From contig RQAP01000047.1 of the NCBI GenBank assembly GCA_008671135.1, forward strand, positions 91,856 to 155,855: a DNA stretch of 64,000 nt. The letters run 5' to 3'. The position numbers were made by a program, and so were the translations under genes. Under the pieces are notes generated by a model that ran no database searches, was not told the DNA's origin, and saw nothing but the letters and a program-made list of their open reading frames with translations. Positions 1 through 8,437 of this stretch are shown here, one piece after another (within the stretch, counting starts at the first letter, position 1; the number at the start of each line of letters is the position of its first letter). Source of the DNA: Collinsella aerofaciens (lineage in GTDB: Bacteria; Actinomycetota; Coriobacteriia; Coriobacteriales; Coriobacteriaceae).

Positions 1-118
1 TCTCGGCAAGGTTTGCGCCCTTGCCGCCAAGCACGAAGTTCATGGACTTGTCGCCCTCAGTGACACAGGTGCCCTGGGCGTCGGTTCCAAAACGGTAAAC
101 CCTCTTGCAATCGCTCAC
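1..118 (-). CDS. ppdK: Pyruvate, phosphate dikinase, N-terminal fragment
   Basis: Only the first 39 or so codons lie in the window; the rest is beyond the left edge. The start is read as GTG at 118-116, preceded by a purine-rich ribosome site (AAGGGGAAG). The visible residues include VYRFG and LGGKGANLAE, the typical start of the ATP-grasp nucleotide-binding domain of pyruvate, phosphate dikinase, which interconverts pyruvate and phosphoenolpyruvate using ATP and phosphate. The gene just upstream on the same strand encodes the matching regulatory kinase/phosphorylase (ppsR), which supports the call. PEP synthase shares this N-terminal fold, so the assignment rests partly on that neighbour. 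Confidence 0.85.
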   Translation of the reverse strand, partial: MSDCKRVYRFGTDAQGTCVTEGDKSMNFVLGGKGANLAE

Positions 119-415
119 GATACTTCCCCTTCCATGCACTTACGCGCACGACCGTGGTAACGAATCGACCCACCGGATGCGGGCCGTGAGGGAACTATAC
201 GGCGCGTTTTGGGCAGGCTTGAGCAGAGGGTGCGCGGTTTGGTAAACGTGCTAAAACTGGCGGTAAACGGTAGATAAAGGTGGTTACCTTATGAAGATAC
301 CACTGCAAGAGAAATGCAGGTCAGATGCAAGTTTCTTGCTAAATCGCTTTATCATTATCGTGCATTATTTTGAGGTAGTCTATTTAGGACGGGGCTTTTT
401 AACTACTCCAATGAG
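119..415. other. Intergenic region between ppsR and ppdK with repeats
   Basis: No gene is seen. An imperfect inverted repeat lies at 305-318 and 326-339 (arms GCAAGAGAAATGCA and TGCAAGTTTCTTGC, 11 of 14 positions complementary). Two direct copies of GGTAAACG start at 241 and 262. The region should contain the promoter of ppdK, and these repeats are candidate operator or transcript structures. No regulator is identified. Confidence 0.4.
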
Positions 416-1291
416 CTAACTTTGCTGCACTCGACTGGCGGCGCGGCGGGCGCGGGCTTCTTGGATTTCCTCCAAGTGGCTAATGATCTCGGCAGCGCTT
501 TCCTCGATGGCCTTGCCGTCGGTACGCACCACAAAGCAGCCTAGGCGCTTCATGAGGGCACGAGCTTCCTCGAGCTCGCTGCGCACGCTCTCGGGCTCGG
601 CATAGGAGCCGGCAACGGCACGGGCGTAGTCATCGCCCAAGCGGCTATCGCGAATCTCGGAAATAACGTCGACGGTCGAAATCAGGCCAAACAAACGCAT
701 CGGGTCGACCTCGTAAATTGACTTGGGCGGCTCCATGCCATGGGCCAACGGAACATTGGCAACCTTGTAACCTTGAAAGGCCAAAAACATCGACAGCGGC
801 GTCTTGGACGTGCGCGATACGCCCAGCAGCACGATATCGGCTCCCGAAAGGTCGTCGCAGCCGCGTCCATCATCGTGCTCAACGAAATATTCCATGGCCT
901 CGATACGATGGAAATAGCGGTCATCGGTCCTGTGAATCACGCCCGCAACGCCTTTGGGCGGCACACCGATGAGCGACGACAGCACGGCGAGCGTCGGGCC
1001 GATCAGGTCGACCGAGCGAATATGCAGCATGCCCAGGTAATCGAGCACACGAGCACGTAGCGCCGGGTCGACGATGGTATGGAACACGGCGATATCGCGA
1101 TGGTCGGCATCGACGCGCGGTCCCACAAATGACTTGACCTGCTCCACAGAAGTCACCTTAGGCAGGCGCAAAACACAAAAAGCCCCTTCATCAAATTGCC
1201 CGGACGCCGCAAGCACCACCTCACAAGCGGTATCACCGAGCGAGTCGGAGATAACGATAACGGTGGGACGAGCGGTGACCGGGCAATCCAT
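416..1291 (-). CDS. ppsR: Pyruvate, phosphate dikinase regulatory protein (kinase/pyrophosphorylase)
   Basis: A 291-residue member of the DUF299/PSRP family. These bifunctional enzymes inactivate PPDK or PEP synthase by ADP-dependent phosphorylation of a threonine and reactivate it by phosphate-dependent dephosphorylation. Visible are VISDSLGDTA near the N-terminus, typical of the family, and the nucleotide-binding loop LLGVSRTSKTPLS in the middle, followed by the conserved stretch KVANVPL. Length matches the family. It lies between glyS and ppdK on the same strand; the roughly 300-base gap to ppdK suggests the dikinase also has its own promoter. Which target it modifies is inferred from the neighbour. 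Confidence 0.93.
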   Translation of the reverse strand: MDCPVTARPTVIVISDSLGDTACEVVLAASGQFDEGAFCVLRLPKVTSVEQVKSFVGPRVDADHRDIAVFHTIVDPALRARVLDYLGMLHIRSVDLIGPTLAVLSSLIGVPPKGVAGVIHRTDDRYFHRIEAMEYFVEHDDGRGCDDLSGADIVLLGVSRTSKTPLSMFLAFQGYKVANVPLAHGMEPPKSIYEVDPMRLFGLISTVDVISEIRDSRLGDDYARAVAGSYAEPESVRSELEEARALMKRLGCFVVRTDGKAIEESAAEIISHLEEIQEARARRAASRVQQS

Positions 1292-1325
1292 GCGGGGCTC
1301 CTTTTGCGCTTACGCGCAGGCTGGC

Positions 1326-3422
1326 TTACTTTTTGCGGGCAAGCTCACCGATGTTGGCAATGCCGGAGAAAACGGCCTCGAAGCGGTTGAGCAGCTTAAG
1401 GCGATTATCGCGGAGCTGCTCGTCCTTGTCCATGACCATAACCTCATCGAAGAAGCGGTCGATGGGGGCGCGCAGGGCGGCAAGGGCGGCAAATGCGGCC
1501 GGGTAATCCTCGGCAGCAAGGGCGGCGTCGACAGCGGTCTGAGCAGCCTCGGAGGCATCGGCAAGCGCGAGCTCGACCTCGCCCATCAGGCTGCGGTCGT
1601 ACTCCGCGCCCAGCTCGGGCTTGGAGATATGCGCGGCACGGGCATAGGCCGTCGCCAGGTTGTCAAAGGTCTCGGCGTCGTTCTTGCGAGCCTCGTCGAG
1701 GGCGGCGCAGCGGGCGAAGAAGACGGACGGGGCGATGATGTGCACCGCAGAGACGGCGGCAACGGTATCGGCCGGGATCTTCTCGTCGCGGGCCATGCTC
1801 ACCAGGCGGCCATGGAAGAAGTCGCGAACCTGCTGGGCGACTTCGGCGGCGTCAAACTCAATGCCCTGCTCACTATAGAGCTCGAGCGCAAAGTCGATGA
1901 GCGACGTGGGGTCGATCGGCAGGCGGTCGCGCAGGATGTTGATGATGCCGATAGCGGCACGACGCAGCGCATAGGGGTCGGAGGAGCCGGTCGGGGGCTC
2001 GCCGATGGCAAAGATACCGGCAATGGTATCGAGCTTGTCAGCACAGGCCACGATGCAGCCAGCGGTGCCCTCGGGCAGATCATCGCCGGCAAAGCGGGGA
2101 CGATAATGATCGCGGATAGCATGGGCGACCTCGTCGTTCTCCCCCATCGCGATGGCGTAGTAACCGCCCATCACGCCCTGCTGGCTCGTGAACTCGACGA
2201 CGGCGTTAGACACCAGGTCGGCCTTGCACAGGTGAGCGGCGCGAGCCGCATCGGCGGCCAGATGGGCACCCAGGTGAGCCTCGCGGGCGATGGCGAGCGC
2301 GAGCTGCTCAATACGCTCGGACTTGGCGAGCACGCTACCGAGCTTCTCCTGGAAGGCGACCTTGGCCAGACGCTCGCGGAACTCGTCAAGGGAGATCTTC
2401 AGGTCCTCCTCATAGAAGAACTTGGCGTCGTCCAGACGGGCGCGCACGACGCGCTCGTTGCCGTCGATCACGCGCTCGGCGTTCTCGGGCTTGCTGTTGG
2501 AGACGACTACGAACTCACGCGTGAGCTTGCCCTCGCCGTCATAAATCGGGAAGTAGCGCTGGTTGGTGAGCATGGACTCGCAGGTGATCTCGTGCGGGAC
2601 CTTGAGGAACTCCTCATCGAAGGTACCGACAAGCACCGTCGGCCACTCGCAGAGGTTAATGACCTCCTCAAAGACCTTCTTAGGCGTGTCGACATGGCAG
2701 CCGGGGCGCGCAGCCTCGACCTCGGCGATACCGGCATGGATGGCCTCGCGACGACGCTCGGCAGAGAGCACGCCGGCGTCCTCGAGCACCTGCTCGTAGA
2801 CGGCGGGGCTGGCGACCACATGGTCACCGGGGCCCAGAACGCGATGTCCGCGCGTGGTATTGCCACTCGTCACATCGGCAAACGACACGGGCACGACGTC
2901 CTCACCCAAAAGGCAGCAGATCCAACGGACCGGACGAACAAACGTAGCGTGCTCGTGGCCCCAGCGCTGGCTGCGGTAGTTGGGCCACTGCAGGCCGGCG
3001 ATAGTCTTCTCGCACAGAGACGTCAGGATCGGCGTAGCCGGAGCGGAGGGAATGTTCTTCTCGGCGAACACGTACTCGCGGCCGTCGGTGTCCTCGCGAC
3101 GGACCAGGTCCTCGGCAGCCACACCGCACTTGCGGGCAAAGCCCTGGGCGGCCTTGGTGGCGTTACCGTCGGCATCAAAGGCAATGTTTGCCGCGGGGCC
3201 GCGCTTGACCTCGTGAACCTCGTCGGTCGCGGTGGCGACGTCGGCAACGAGCGCAGCCAGGCGGCGCGGGCTCGAGATCACGCGGACCTCGCCGTGGGCC
3301 AGACCGGCCTCGTCGAGACCCTTGGCGATCATGGTGCCAAGCTGCTTGACGGCATTGTTCAGCGGTGCGGAGGGCATTTCTTCCGTACCGATCTCAAACA
3401 GGAAATCCTTAGCGTCTGCCAT
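1326..3422 (-). CDS. glyS: Glycine--tRNA ligase beta subunit
   Basis: At 698 residues this matches the beta subunit of the bacterial alpha2-beta2 glycyl-tRNA synthetase, which charges tRNA-Gly. The N-terminus FLFEIGTEEMPS is the classic beta-subunit start. The subunit provides tRNA recognition, with an HD-like domain in the middle and an anticodon-binding helical domain at the C-terminus (from about residue 570). It begins 3 bases after the stop of glyQ, so the two are translated as one unit. ppsR follows 34 bases downstream. Confidence 0.96.
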   Translation of the reverse strand: MADAKDFLFEIGTEEMPSAPLNNAVKQLGTMIAKGLDEAGLAHGEVRVISSPRRLAALVADVATATDEVHEVKRGPAANIAFDADGNATKAAQGFARKCGVAAEDLVRREDTDGREYVFAEKNIPSAPATPILTSLCEKTIAGLQWPNYRSQRWGHEHATFVRPVRWICCLLGEDVVPVSFADVTSGNTTRGHRVLGPGDHVVASPAVYEQVLEDAGVLSAERRREAIHAGIAEVEAARPGCHVDTPKKVFEEVINLCEWPTVLVGTFDEEFLKVPHEITCESMLTNQRYFPIYDGEGKLTREFVVVSNSKPENAERVIDGNERVVRARLDDAKFFYEEDLKISLDEFRERLAKVAFQEKLGSVLAKSERIEQLALAIAREAHLGAHLAADAARAAHLCKADLVSNAVVEFTSQQGVMGGYYAIAMGENDEVAHAIRDHYRPRFAGDDLPEGTAGCIVACADKLDTIAGIFAIGEPPTGSSDPYALRRAAIGIINILRDRLPIDPTSLIDFALELYSEQGIEFDAAEVAQQVRDFFHGRLVSMARDEKIPADTVAAVSAVHIIAPSVFFARCAALDEARKNDAETFDNLATAYARAAHISKPELGAEYDRSLMGEVELALADASEAAQTAVDAALAAEDYPAAFAALAALRAPIDRFFDEVMVMDKDEQLRDNRLKLLNRFEAVFSGIANIGELARKK

Positions 3423-3425
3423 GGC

Positions 3426-4337
3426 TTACGCCACCTCGCCTTTCTGGTCGGCATTCTCGTTGACTCCGGCGACCTCGGCCATGTAGGCCTCGCAGCACGC
3501 CTTGGCGACGGCGCGGACGCGCAGGATGTAGTTGGCACGCTCGACCGCGGACAGCGCGCCACGGGCATCGAGCAGGTTGAAGGCGTGGCTGCACTTCATG
3601 ACGCAGTCGTACGCCGGCAGCGGCAGCTTGCGCTCCAGACAGGAGTGGCACTCGGCCTCGTAGTCGTCAAACTTCTGACGCATCATCTCGACGTTGGCGA
3701 CCTCAAAGTTGTAGGCGCTGAACTCGCGCTCGTTCTCGAGGAACACGTCGCCATAGGTCATGGGCGTGCCGTCGGGCAGGTAGCTCCACACCAAGTCGTA
3801 GACGGAATTGACGCCCTGCGCATACATGGCGATGCGCTCCAGGCCATAGGTGATCTCGACGGGCACGGGGTCGACCTCGATACCGCCCACCTGCTGGAAG
3901 TACGTAAACTGCGTGACCTCCATGCCATTGAGCCAGACCTCCCAGCCAAGGCCCCAGGCGCCGAGCGTCGGGCTCTCCCAGTCGTCCTCGACAAAGCGGA
4001 CGTCATGGTCGTTGGGGTCCAGACCGATAGCGGCAAGAGACCCCAGGTAAAGCTCCTGGGCGTTGACCGGAGAGGGCTTGATGAGCACCTGGAACTGATA
4101 GTAGTGCTGCATGCGGTTGGGGTTCTCGCCGTAGCGGCCGTCGGCGGGACGGCGGCAAGGCTGCGCATAGCAGGTGCGCCACTCGGCGGGACCGAGCGAG
4201 CGCAGCGTGGTCGCGGTATGGAAGGTACCGGCACCGACCTCGGAGTCATAGGGCTGCATAATGACGCAGCCCTGCTCGCCCCAGTACTGCTGGAGACGCA
4301 AGATGATGTCTTGGAAGGAAAGCGATGAAGCGTTCAT
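3426..4337 (-). CDS. glyQ: Glycine--tRNA ligase alpha subunit
   Basis: A 303-residue catalytic alpha subunit of the tetrameric glycyl-tRNA synthetase. The N-terminal stretch SFQDIILRLQQYWGEQGC and the class II core around GAGTFHTATTLRSLGP are highly characteristic. Together with glyS it makes the complete enzyme. It is the first gene of a glyQ-glyS-ppsR run. The 59 bases to the next upstream gene (lepB side) are too short for a T-box leader, and none is seen. Confidence 0.97.
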   Translation of the reverse strand: MNASSLSFQDIILRLQQYWGEQGCVIMQPYDSEVGAGTFHTATTLRSLGPAEWRTCYAQPCRRPADGRYGENPNRMQHYYQFQVLIKPSPVNAQELYLGSLAAIGLDPNDHDVRFVEDDWESPTLGAWGLGWEVWLNGMEVTQFTYFQQVGGIEVDPVPVEITYGLERIAMYAQGVNSVYDLVWSYLPDGTPMTYGDVFLENEREFSAYNFEVANVEMMRQKFDDYEAECHSCLERKLPLPAYDCVMKCSHAFNLLDARGALSAVERANYILRVRAVAKACCEAYMAEVAGVNENADQKGEVA

Positions 4338-4396
4338 GCCTCTAATATCCCCTCGTCGAAACGATTACACGGTTAGGTACTGTACTATAGCGGTTT

Positions 4397-4960
4397 TTAG
4401 TCGATAGCGCCGATGCGGTTGAGCGGCCAGTAGCGCACAAGCGCCACAGCGATCAAATCAGAGCGATCGACGGGACCAAAGTAGCGTGAGTCGGCAGAGT
4501 TTTCGCGGTTGTCGCCCATCACCCACACGCACCCGTCGGGAACGGTGTAGGGATAGCTTACCTGAGCGCCGGGCGCTTGGACCGAAAGTGGCCAGCTCAT
4601 GCCCGTCGTATAGTCCTCGTCGAGCGCTTGGCCGTCAACGACCACCTTGCCATCCTGCAGGTCGACCGTCTGGCCGGCCGTGGCAATAACACGCTTGACA
4701 AGAACATCATGCTCGGAGGTGCCATCGGGGTTGTGAAACACCACGATATCGCCCTGCTTGACGGGCTGACCGAGCTCGAGGCTCACCTTTTGTGCCAGGA
4801 TCTGGTCGCCAATCTCGATCGTGTCCTCCATAGAGCCGGTGGGCACCACAAAGGGCTCGACCACAAAGGTGCGGATCAGGAAGGTGGCCACGAGCGCGAT
4901 CGCGATGACCGCGATCCACTCAAAAGCGCCCCTCAACGCGGAATGTTGCGTAGGAACCAT
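4397..4960 (-). CDS. lepB: Signal peptidase I
   Basis: About 187 residues when started at ATG 4960, which has GAGGAG about five bases upstream; a GTG at 4966 overlaps the trmD stop and is an alternative. It cleaves signal peptides from exported proteins at the outer face of the membrane. One N-terminal transmembrane segment (about residues 11-33) is followed by the Ser/Lys dyad: serine 43 in PTGSMEDT and lysine 89 in VLVKRVIA. The box GDNRENSADSRYFGPV closes the fold. It is the last gene of the rpsP-trmD operon. Many proteins in this window, such as the repeat proteins at 54.7-64 kb, are plausible substrates. Confidence 0.94.
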   Translation of the reverse strand: MVPTQHSALRGAFEWIAVIAIALVATFLIRTFVVEPFVVPTGSMEDTIEIGDQILAQKVSLELGQPVKQGDIVVFHNPDGTSEHDVLVKRVIATAGQTVDLQDGKVVVDGQALDEDYTTGMSWPLSVQAPGAQVSYPYTVPDGCVWVMGDNRENSADSRYFGPVDRSDLIAVALVRYWPLNRIGAID

Positions 4961-4962
4961 AC

Positions 4963-5721
4963 TCACTCCTCGCTCTGCGAATACGAAGCGTCAAGGATCT
5001 CCTGCGCGTAAGCGCGCTCCTCGGGCGTGAGCCGCGCCGTCTCGATCAGATCGGGACGCCAGCGGCAGGTGCGCTCGATGGCGTTCTTGCGACGCCAGGC
5101 ATCGACCTTGGCGTGATCGCCGCTCACAAGCACCGGAGGCACGCCCTCGCCGTTGAACTCGGCAGGACGGGTGTACTGCGCGTACTCGAGCAGGCCTCCG
5201 TCCTCGGCGGTCGAGAACGACTCGTCCACATTGCTCATCTCGTCGCCCAGGGCGCCGGGAATCAGGCGTACGACGGCATCGGCAACGACCATGGCAGGCA
5301 GCTCGCCGCCCGTAAGCACGTAGTCGCCGATCGACAGACGCTCATCGGCATACGCATACGCGCGCTCGTCGACGCCCTCGTAGCGACTGCACACAAACAA
5401 CAGGCGCTCACTTTTGAGCAGGCGCTCGGCCACATGCTGCGTAAAAGGCTCGCCACAGGGGGTAAAGAACACCACAGTGGGCTTGGGACCCTCTGCGCTA
5501 ATGGCCTCGATGGCCTCTGCGATAGGCTCGACCTTCATGAGCATGCCCTGCCCGCCGCCGTACGGCTCGTCATCAACGGTACGATGACGGTCGTGCGTCC
5601 AGTCACGCAGGTTATAGGCCTTAAAATCAAAAAGGCCGGCCTTGCGGGCGCGGCCCAAAATCGAAGTGGACATGACGGGCTCAAACATCTCGGGAAAGAC
5701 CGAAAGGGTCTCAATCAGCAT
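4963..5721 (-). CDS. trmD: tRNA (guanine-N1)-methyltransferase
   Basis: A 252-residue SPOUT-class methyltransferase that makes m1G37 in tRNAs reading codons such as CCN and CGG, preventing frameshifting. Visible are the start MLIETLSVFPEMFEP, the loop GGGQGMLMK and the knot region YVLTGGELPAM, which bind S-adenosylmethionine. ATG 5721 is preceded by GGAGG. It overlaps or abuts lepB and follows rimM by 10 bases. The ribosomal protein gene rplS, which usually follows trmD, is absent here. Confidence 0.96.
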   Translation of the reverse strand: MLIETLSVFPEMFEPVMSTSILGRARKAGLFDFKAYNLRDWTHDRHRTVDDEPYGGGQGMLMKVEPIAEAIEAISAEGPKPTVVFFTPCGEPFTQHVAERLLKSERLLFVCSRYEGVDERAYAYADERLSIGDYVLTGGELPAMVVADAVVRLIPGALGDEMSNVDESFSTAEDGGLLEYAQYTRPAEFNGEGVPPVLVSGDHAKVDAWRRKNAIERTCRWRPDLIETARLTPEERAYAQEILDASYSQSEE

Positions 5722-5731
5722 GTTGTCCTCC

Positions 5732-6253
5732 CTACTTGTCCATATCGATCAGGCCGTCCATAACGTGGACGGAAATTGTTCCTGTGTCGGGAAGATCGAG
5801 CACAACCTGCTCGATCGCGGGAATCAGCACCTCGCCGTACCGATCGCCCTCGACAACCCAAACATCGTTAGCGGGCGTCGACATGATCTCGACGATCGTG
5901 CCGAGCGAACCGAAGCGCCCGTCGACCACCTCGCGACCCATCAGGTCGGTATAGGCAGCGTCGAGCGAATCGAGCTCAAAATCGTCACGATTTGCCAGCA
6001 CGTAGCATCCCGTGATACCCTCGGCGGCCGTCAAGTCGTCAATGCCCTCAAACGAGACCAGATCGCCATCGCCCGTATCGGTGACGGACACGACCGTGCA
6101 AAAGCGGTCGCGCTTGAGCGCCGGCGGCGTCAGGGCGACGCGCATACCCGGCTCTAATACAGAAGGAAGCCCCCGCAGCGGCTGCGCGAGGACCTCCCCC
6201 TTCCTTCCGTGCGGCTTGACCACACGGGCGATGTTTTTGTACTGGGACCTCAA
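5732..6253 (-). CDS. rimM: Ribosome maturation factor RimM
   Basis: A 173-residue protein that helps mature the 30S head and binds ribosomal protein S19. The N-terminal beta-barrel (ARVVKPHGRKGEV) and the C-terminal PRC-barrel (about residues 95-170, including LIPAIEQVVLDLP) are recognisable. The start is read as TTG 6253, with AGGACC just upstream, 4 bases after the khpA stop. Its place between khpA and trmD is the usual one. Confidence 0.9.
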   Translation of the reverse strand: MRSQYKNIARVVKPHGRKGEVLAQPLRGLPSVLEPGMRVALTPPALKRDRFCTVVSVTDTGDGDLVSFEGIDDLTAAEGITGCYVLANRDDFELDSLDAAYTDLMGREVVDGRFGSLGTIVEIMSTPANDVWVVEGDRYGEVLIPAIEQVVLDLPDTGTISVHVMDGLIDMDK

Positions 6254-6257
6254 GGTC

Positions 6258-6542
6258 CTAGCCCAGAACCTCTACCTCGACAGCAGTGTCGAGGCGAGCG
6301 GCCAGTGCACGGGCGAGCGTGCGAATGGCCTTGATGGTACGGCCACGACGGCCGATGACCTTAGCGACGTCATCCTCGGCGACCGAAACCTCAATCGTAG
6401 AGGCGTCGTCACCATCGATGACCTCGAGGCTCACGGAATCCGGGTCGTCGACGATCTGAACAACGAGATATTCGACGAGATCGGCGATGCGATCTGAGAG
6501 CATTGCCTCACCCTCGAGCTGTGCAGCGTCAACCTCAGGCAC
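6258..6542 (-). CDS. khpA: KH-domain RNA-binding protein KhpA
   Basis: A 94-residue single KH-domain protein. The RNA-binding loop GRRGRTIKAIRTLARA follows VAEDDVAKVI, the standard layout of KhpA/YlqC. In Gram-positive bacteria KhpA works with KhpB as an RNA chaperone linked to cell elongation and division. The start is GTG 6542, six bases after the GGAG that overlaps the end of rpsP. An internal ATG 13 codons in is a weaker option. It is co-transcribed between rpsP and rimM. Confidence 0.9.
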   Translation of the reverse strand: MPEVDAAQLEGEAMLSDRIADLVEYLVVQIVDDPDSVSLEVIDGDDASTIEVSVAEDDVAKVIGRRGRTIKAIRTLARALAARLDTAVEVEVLG

Positions 6543-6545
6543 GAT

Positions 6546-6887
6546 TTACTCCTCGGCGCCCTCAGCGGCCTCAGCGGCAGCCTTAGCGGCCTCGGCCTCT
6601 TTGGCGAGCTGCTTCTTGGACTTCTTGACGACGGTCTCGGTCTTCTCGCCCTCGTTGGCGGCCTTGACCAGAGCGGCGACGGCGTCGGTAAGCTGAGCGC
6701 CCTTGGACTGCCAGTCGGCGATCTTCTCGAGGTCGAGGTTGATGGTCTTGGGGGCGGTCATCGGGTTGTAGCGGCCAACCTCCTCGATGATACGACCGTC
6801 ACGCGGGGCGCGGGAATCGGCGACGACGACACGGTAGTACGGACGCTTCTTAGCGCCGTGACGAGCAAGGCGAATCTTGACTGCCAA
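6546..6887 (-). CDS. rpsP: 30S ribosomal protein S16
   Basis: The start is set at TTG 6887, because GGAGGAG lies six bases upstream and the protein then begins with AVKIRLARHGAKKRPYYR, the canonical S16 N-terminus; a longer frame from 6923 adds residues not found in the family. The 113 residues comprise the S16 core and an Ala/Glu/Lys-rich tail (from about residue 80) common in actinobacteria. It is the first gene of the rpsP-khpA-rimM-trmD-lepB operon and follows a good promoter. Confidence 0.95.
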   Translation of the reverse strand: MAVKIRLARHGAKKRPYYRVVVADSRAPRDGRIIEEVGRYNPMTAPKTINLDLEKIADWQSKGAQLTDAVAALVKAANEGEKTETVVKKSKKQLAKEAEAAKAAAEAAEGAEE

Positions 6888-6943
6888 AGGAAACTCCTCC
6901 AACCAAGCAGCTTTAGGCTGCAACTACAAACAAACAGTTGAAC

Positions 6944-6972
6944 ATAATACGCCATCGACGCGGGCAGGTGAA
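6944..6972 (-). promoter_or_regulatory. Putative sigma-70-type promoter of the rpsP operon
   Basis: On the minus strand a -35 box TTCACC (6972-6967) and a -10 box TATTAT (6949-6944) are separated by 17 bases and sit about 57 bases upstream of the rpsP start. No other gene lies between. The prediction rests on consensus match only. Confidence 0.55.
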
Positions 6973-7076
6973 GTCCGTGAGACCAACTTCTTCGGTTTAG
7001 TCGAGGGCAAATCCATATCTTAGACAAGAATTCGGGATTTGCAAGCACATACACGCACCCCACATGAGCTGCGCGG

Positions 7077-7082
7077 TATACT
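7077..7082 (+). promoter_or_regulatory. Putative -10 element of dinB
   Basis: TATACT at 7077-7082, preceded by GG, lies just upstream of dinB. No convincing -35 box is found at the usual distance. Transcription would start near 7089. No LexA-type operator is recognised by eye. Confidence 0.35.
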
Positions 7083-7127
7083 CATGACATGGAAAGACGC
7101 GAACATACATACGGTTATGAGGATGCC

Positions 7128-8342
7128 ATGGGCGTCACGCCGCCTCCCTGGACGGGTCCGGCGGTGGGCCTCATGGACCTCGATGCGTTTTTTGCGAGCG
7201 TGGAGATGCTCGACCATCCCGAATGGCGCGGAAAACCGCTCATCGTGGGCGGAGACGCCGATTCGCGTGGCGTCGTGTCCACCTGTTCGTATGAGGCGCG
7301 TCGCTTTGGCGTGCACTCTGCCATGGCCTCGGCCGAGGCACAGCGCTTGTGCCCGCAAGCCATTTGGACACACGGGCACTTTGACCGATACCGCGAGGTG
7401 AGCGCGCAGGTCATGGCGATTCTCGCCGACGAGACCCCGCGTGTTGAGCGCGTATCCATCGACGAAGCCTTTATCGATATCACACCGGGTCGCTTTGCGC
7501 CCGAAGACCCGCTGCTGGTTGCGCGGCGTATAAGCGACCGCGTGGCAGGGCTGGGAGTGACCTGTTCCATTGGCGTGGGCTGCAACAAGACGGTCGCAAA
7601 GATCGCAAGCGAACGGGATAAGCCGTTTGGGCTGACCATCGTGCGCCCCGGAACCGAGCAGCGCTTTTTGGCCGCGCTGCCGGTATCTGCCATGAGCGGC
7701 ATCGGGCGCTCGGCCGAGGAGCGACTGCGCCGCATGCGCATCTACACCCTCGGCGAGCTATCACGTGCACCGGAATCCACCTTGGCCTCTATTTTTGGCG
7801 TCAACGGCGAACGCATGCGCCAGCGTGCGCTGGGACTCGAAATCTCCGAAGTCACGAGCCTCGATGAAGAGCGCGAGGTCAAGTCGGTCAGCAATGAACG
7901 CACCTTTGCTAAAGATTTGACTGAGCGTGGGGATATTGAGGCGGCGATTGCGCTGCTGGGCGAGTCAGTGGGACGACGTCTGCGCCGTCAGGGACTAACA
8001 GGCGCCACGGTAACGCTCAAGCTCAAGTATTCGTATGGAAACGGTCGCTCGGCGCAGCGCCGGCTGCCTCATCCGACCGACGATGAGAACATCTTCGTGG
8101 CGGTTGCACTCGAACTGCTCGGCAACATCTGGCAGGAAGGAATGCACGTTCGCTTAGCAGGCATCGGCATGAGCGACTTCGACCACCAAGGCGGCATCCA
8201 GACCGACCTGTTCTGCGAGATCGATGACCGCGGAGCCCAATCCAGCGACCGCCGCGACCTCTCCGTCGCCATCGACGCCGTCCGAGACAAATTCGGTGAC
8301 ACCGCCCTATCCTTCGGCCGCCAATCCCGCTTCAACGATTAA
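7128..8342 (+). CDS. dinB: DNA polymerase IV (Y-family)
   Basis: A translesion polymerase of the Y family, divergent from the rpsP operon. Catalytic carboxylates appear in MDLDAFFASVE and SIDEAFID; the palm, fingers and little-finger regions have normal size. QTDLF near the C-terminus looks like a beta-clamp-binding motif. The start at ATG 7128 has GAGG five bases upstream and gives 404 residues. ATG 7089 is an alternative adding 13 residues, which would be almost leaderless given the -10 element at 7077. It is a single gene, ended by the shared hairpin at 8364-8397. Confidence 0.93.
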   Translation: MGVTPPPWTGPAVGLMDLDAFFASVEMLDHPEWRGKPLIVGGDADSRGVVSTCSYEARRFGVHSAMASAEAQRLCPQAIWTHGHFDRYREVSAQVMAILADETPRVERVSIDEAFIDITPGRFAPEDPLLVARRISDRVAGLGVTCSIGVGCNKTVAKIASERDKPFGLTIVRPGTEQRFLAALPVSAMSGIGRSAEERLRRMRIYTLGELSRAPESTLASIFGVNGERMRQRALGLEISEVTSLDEEREVKSVSNERTFAKDLTERGDIEAAIALLGESVGRRLRRQGLTGATVTLKLKYSYGNGRSAQRRLPHPTDDENIFVAVALELLGNIWQEGMHVRLAGIGMSDFDHQGGIQTDLFCEIDDRGAQSSDRRDLSVAIDAVRDKFGDTALSFGRQSRFND

Positions 8343-8363
8343 CCGCCTTTGGGCAAAAAGAAA

Positions 8364-8397
8364 GCCGGGCAGGTGCGGAAAACCGCAACTGCCCGGC
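8364..8397 (-). terminator. Terminator hairpin between dinB and rsfS
   Basis: Arms 8364-8378 and 8383-8397 form a 15-bp stem with one mismatch and an AAAA loop. On the minus strand it is followed by CTTTCTTTTT, so it mainly ends the rsfS transcript. It may also act on dinB from the other side. Confidence 0.8.
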
Positions 8398-8437
8398 GAT
8401 ATGCGTGAGGGTAGCTAACCCCGTCTCAAATGAGCTA

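Noticed and set aside
1074..4328. Plus-strand open frame of over 1,000 codons opposite glyQ and glyS
   Set aside because: It is antisense to two clear genes; long stop-free frames opposite G+C-rich genes are expected, and its Gly/Leu/Val-rich sequence has no domain.
4338..4396. Glycine riboswitch or T-box before glyQ
   Set aside because: The spacer is only 59 bases and shows no T-box or riboswitch pattern.
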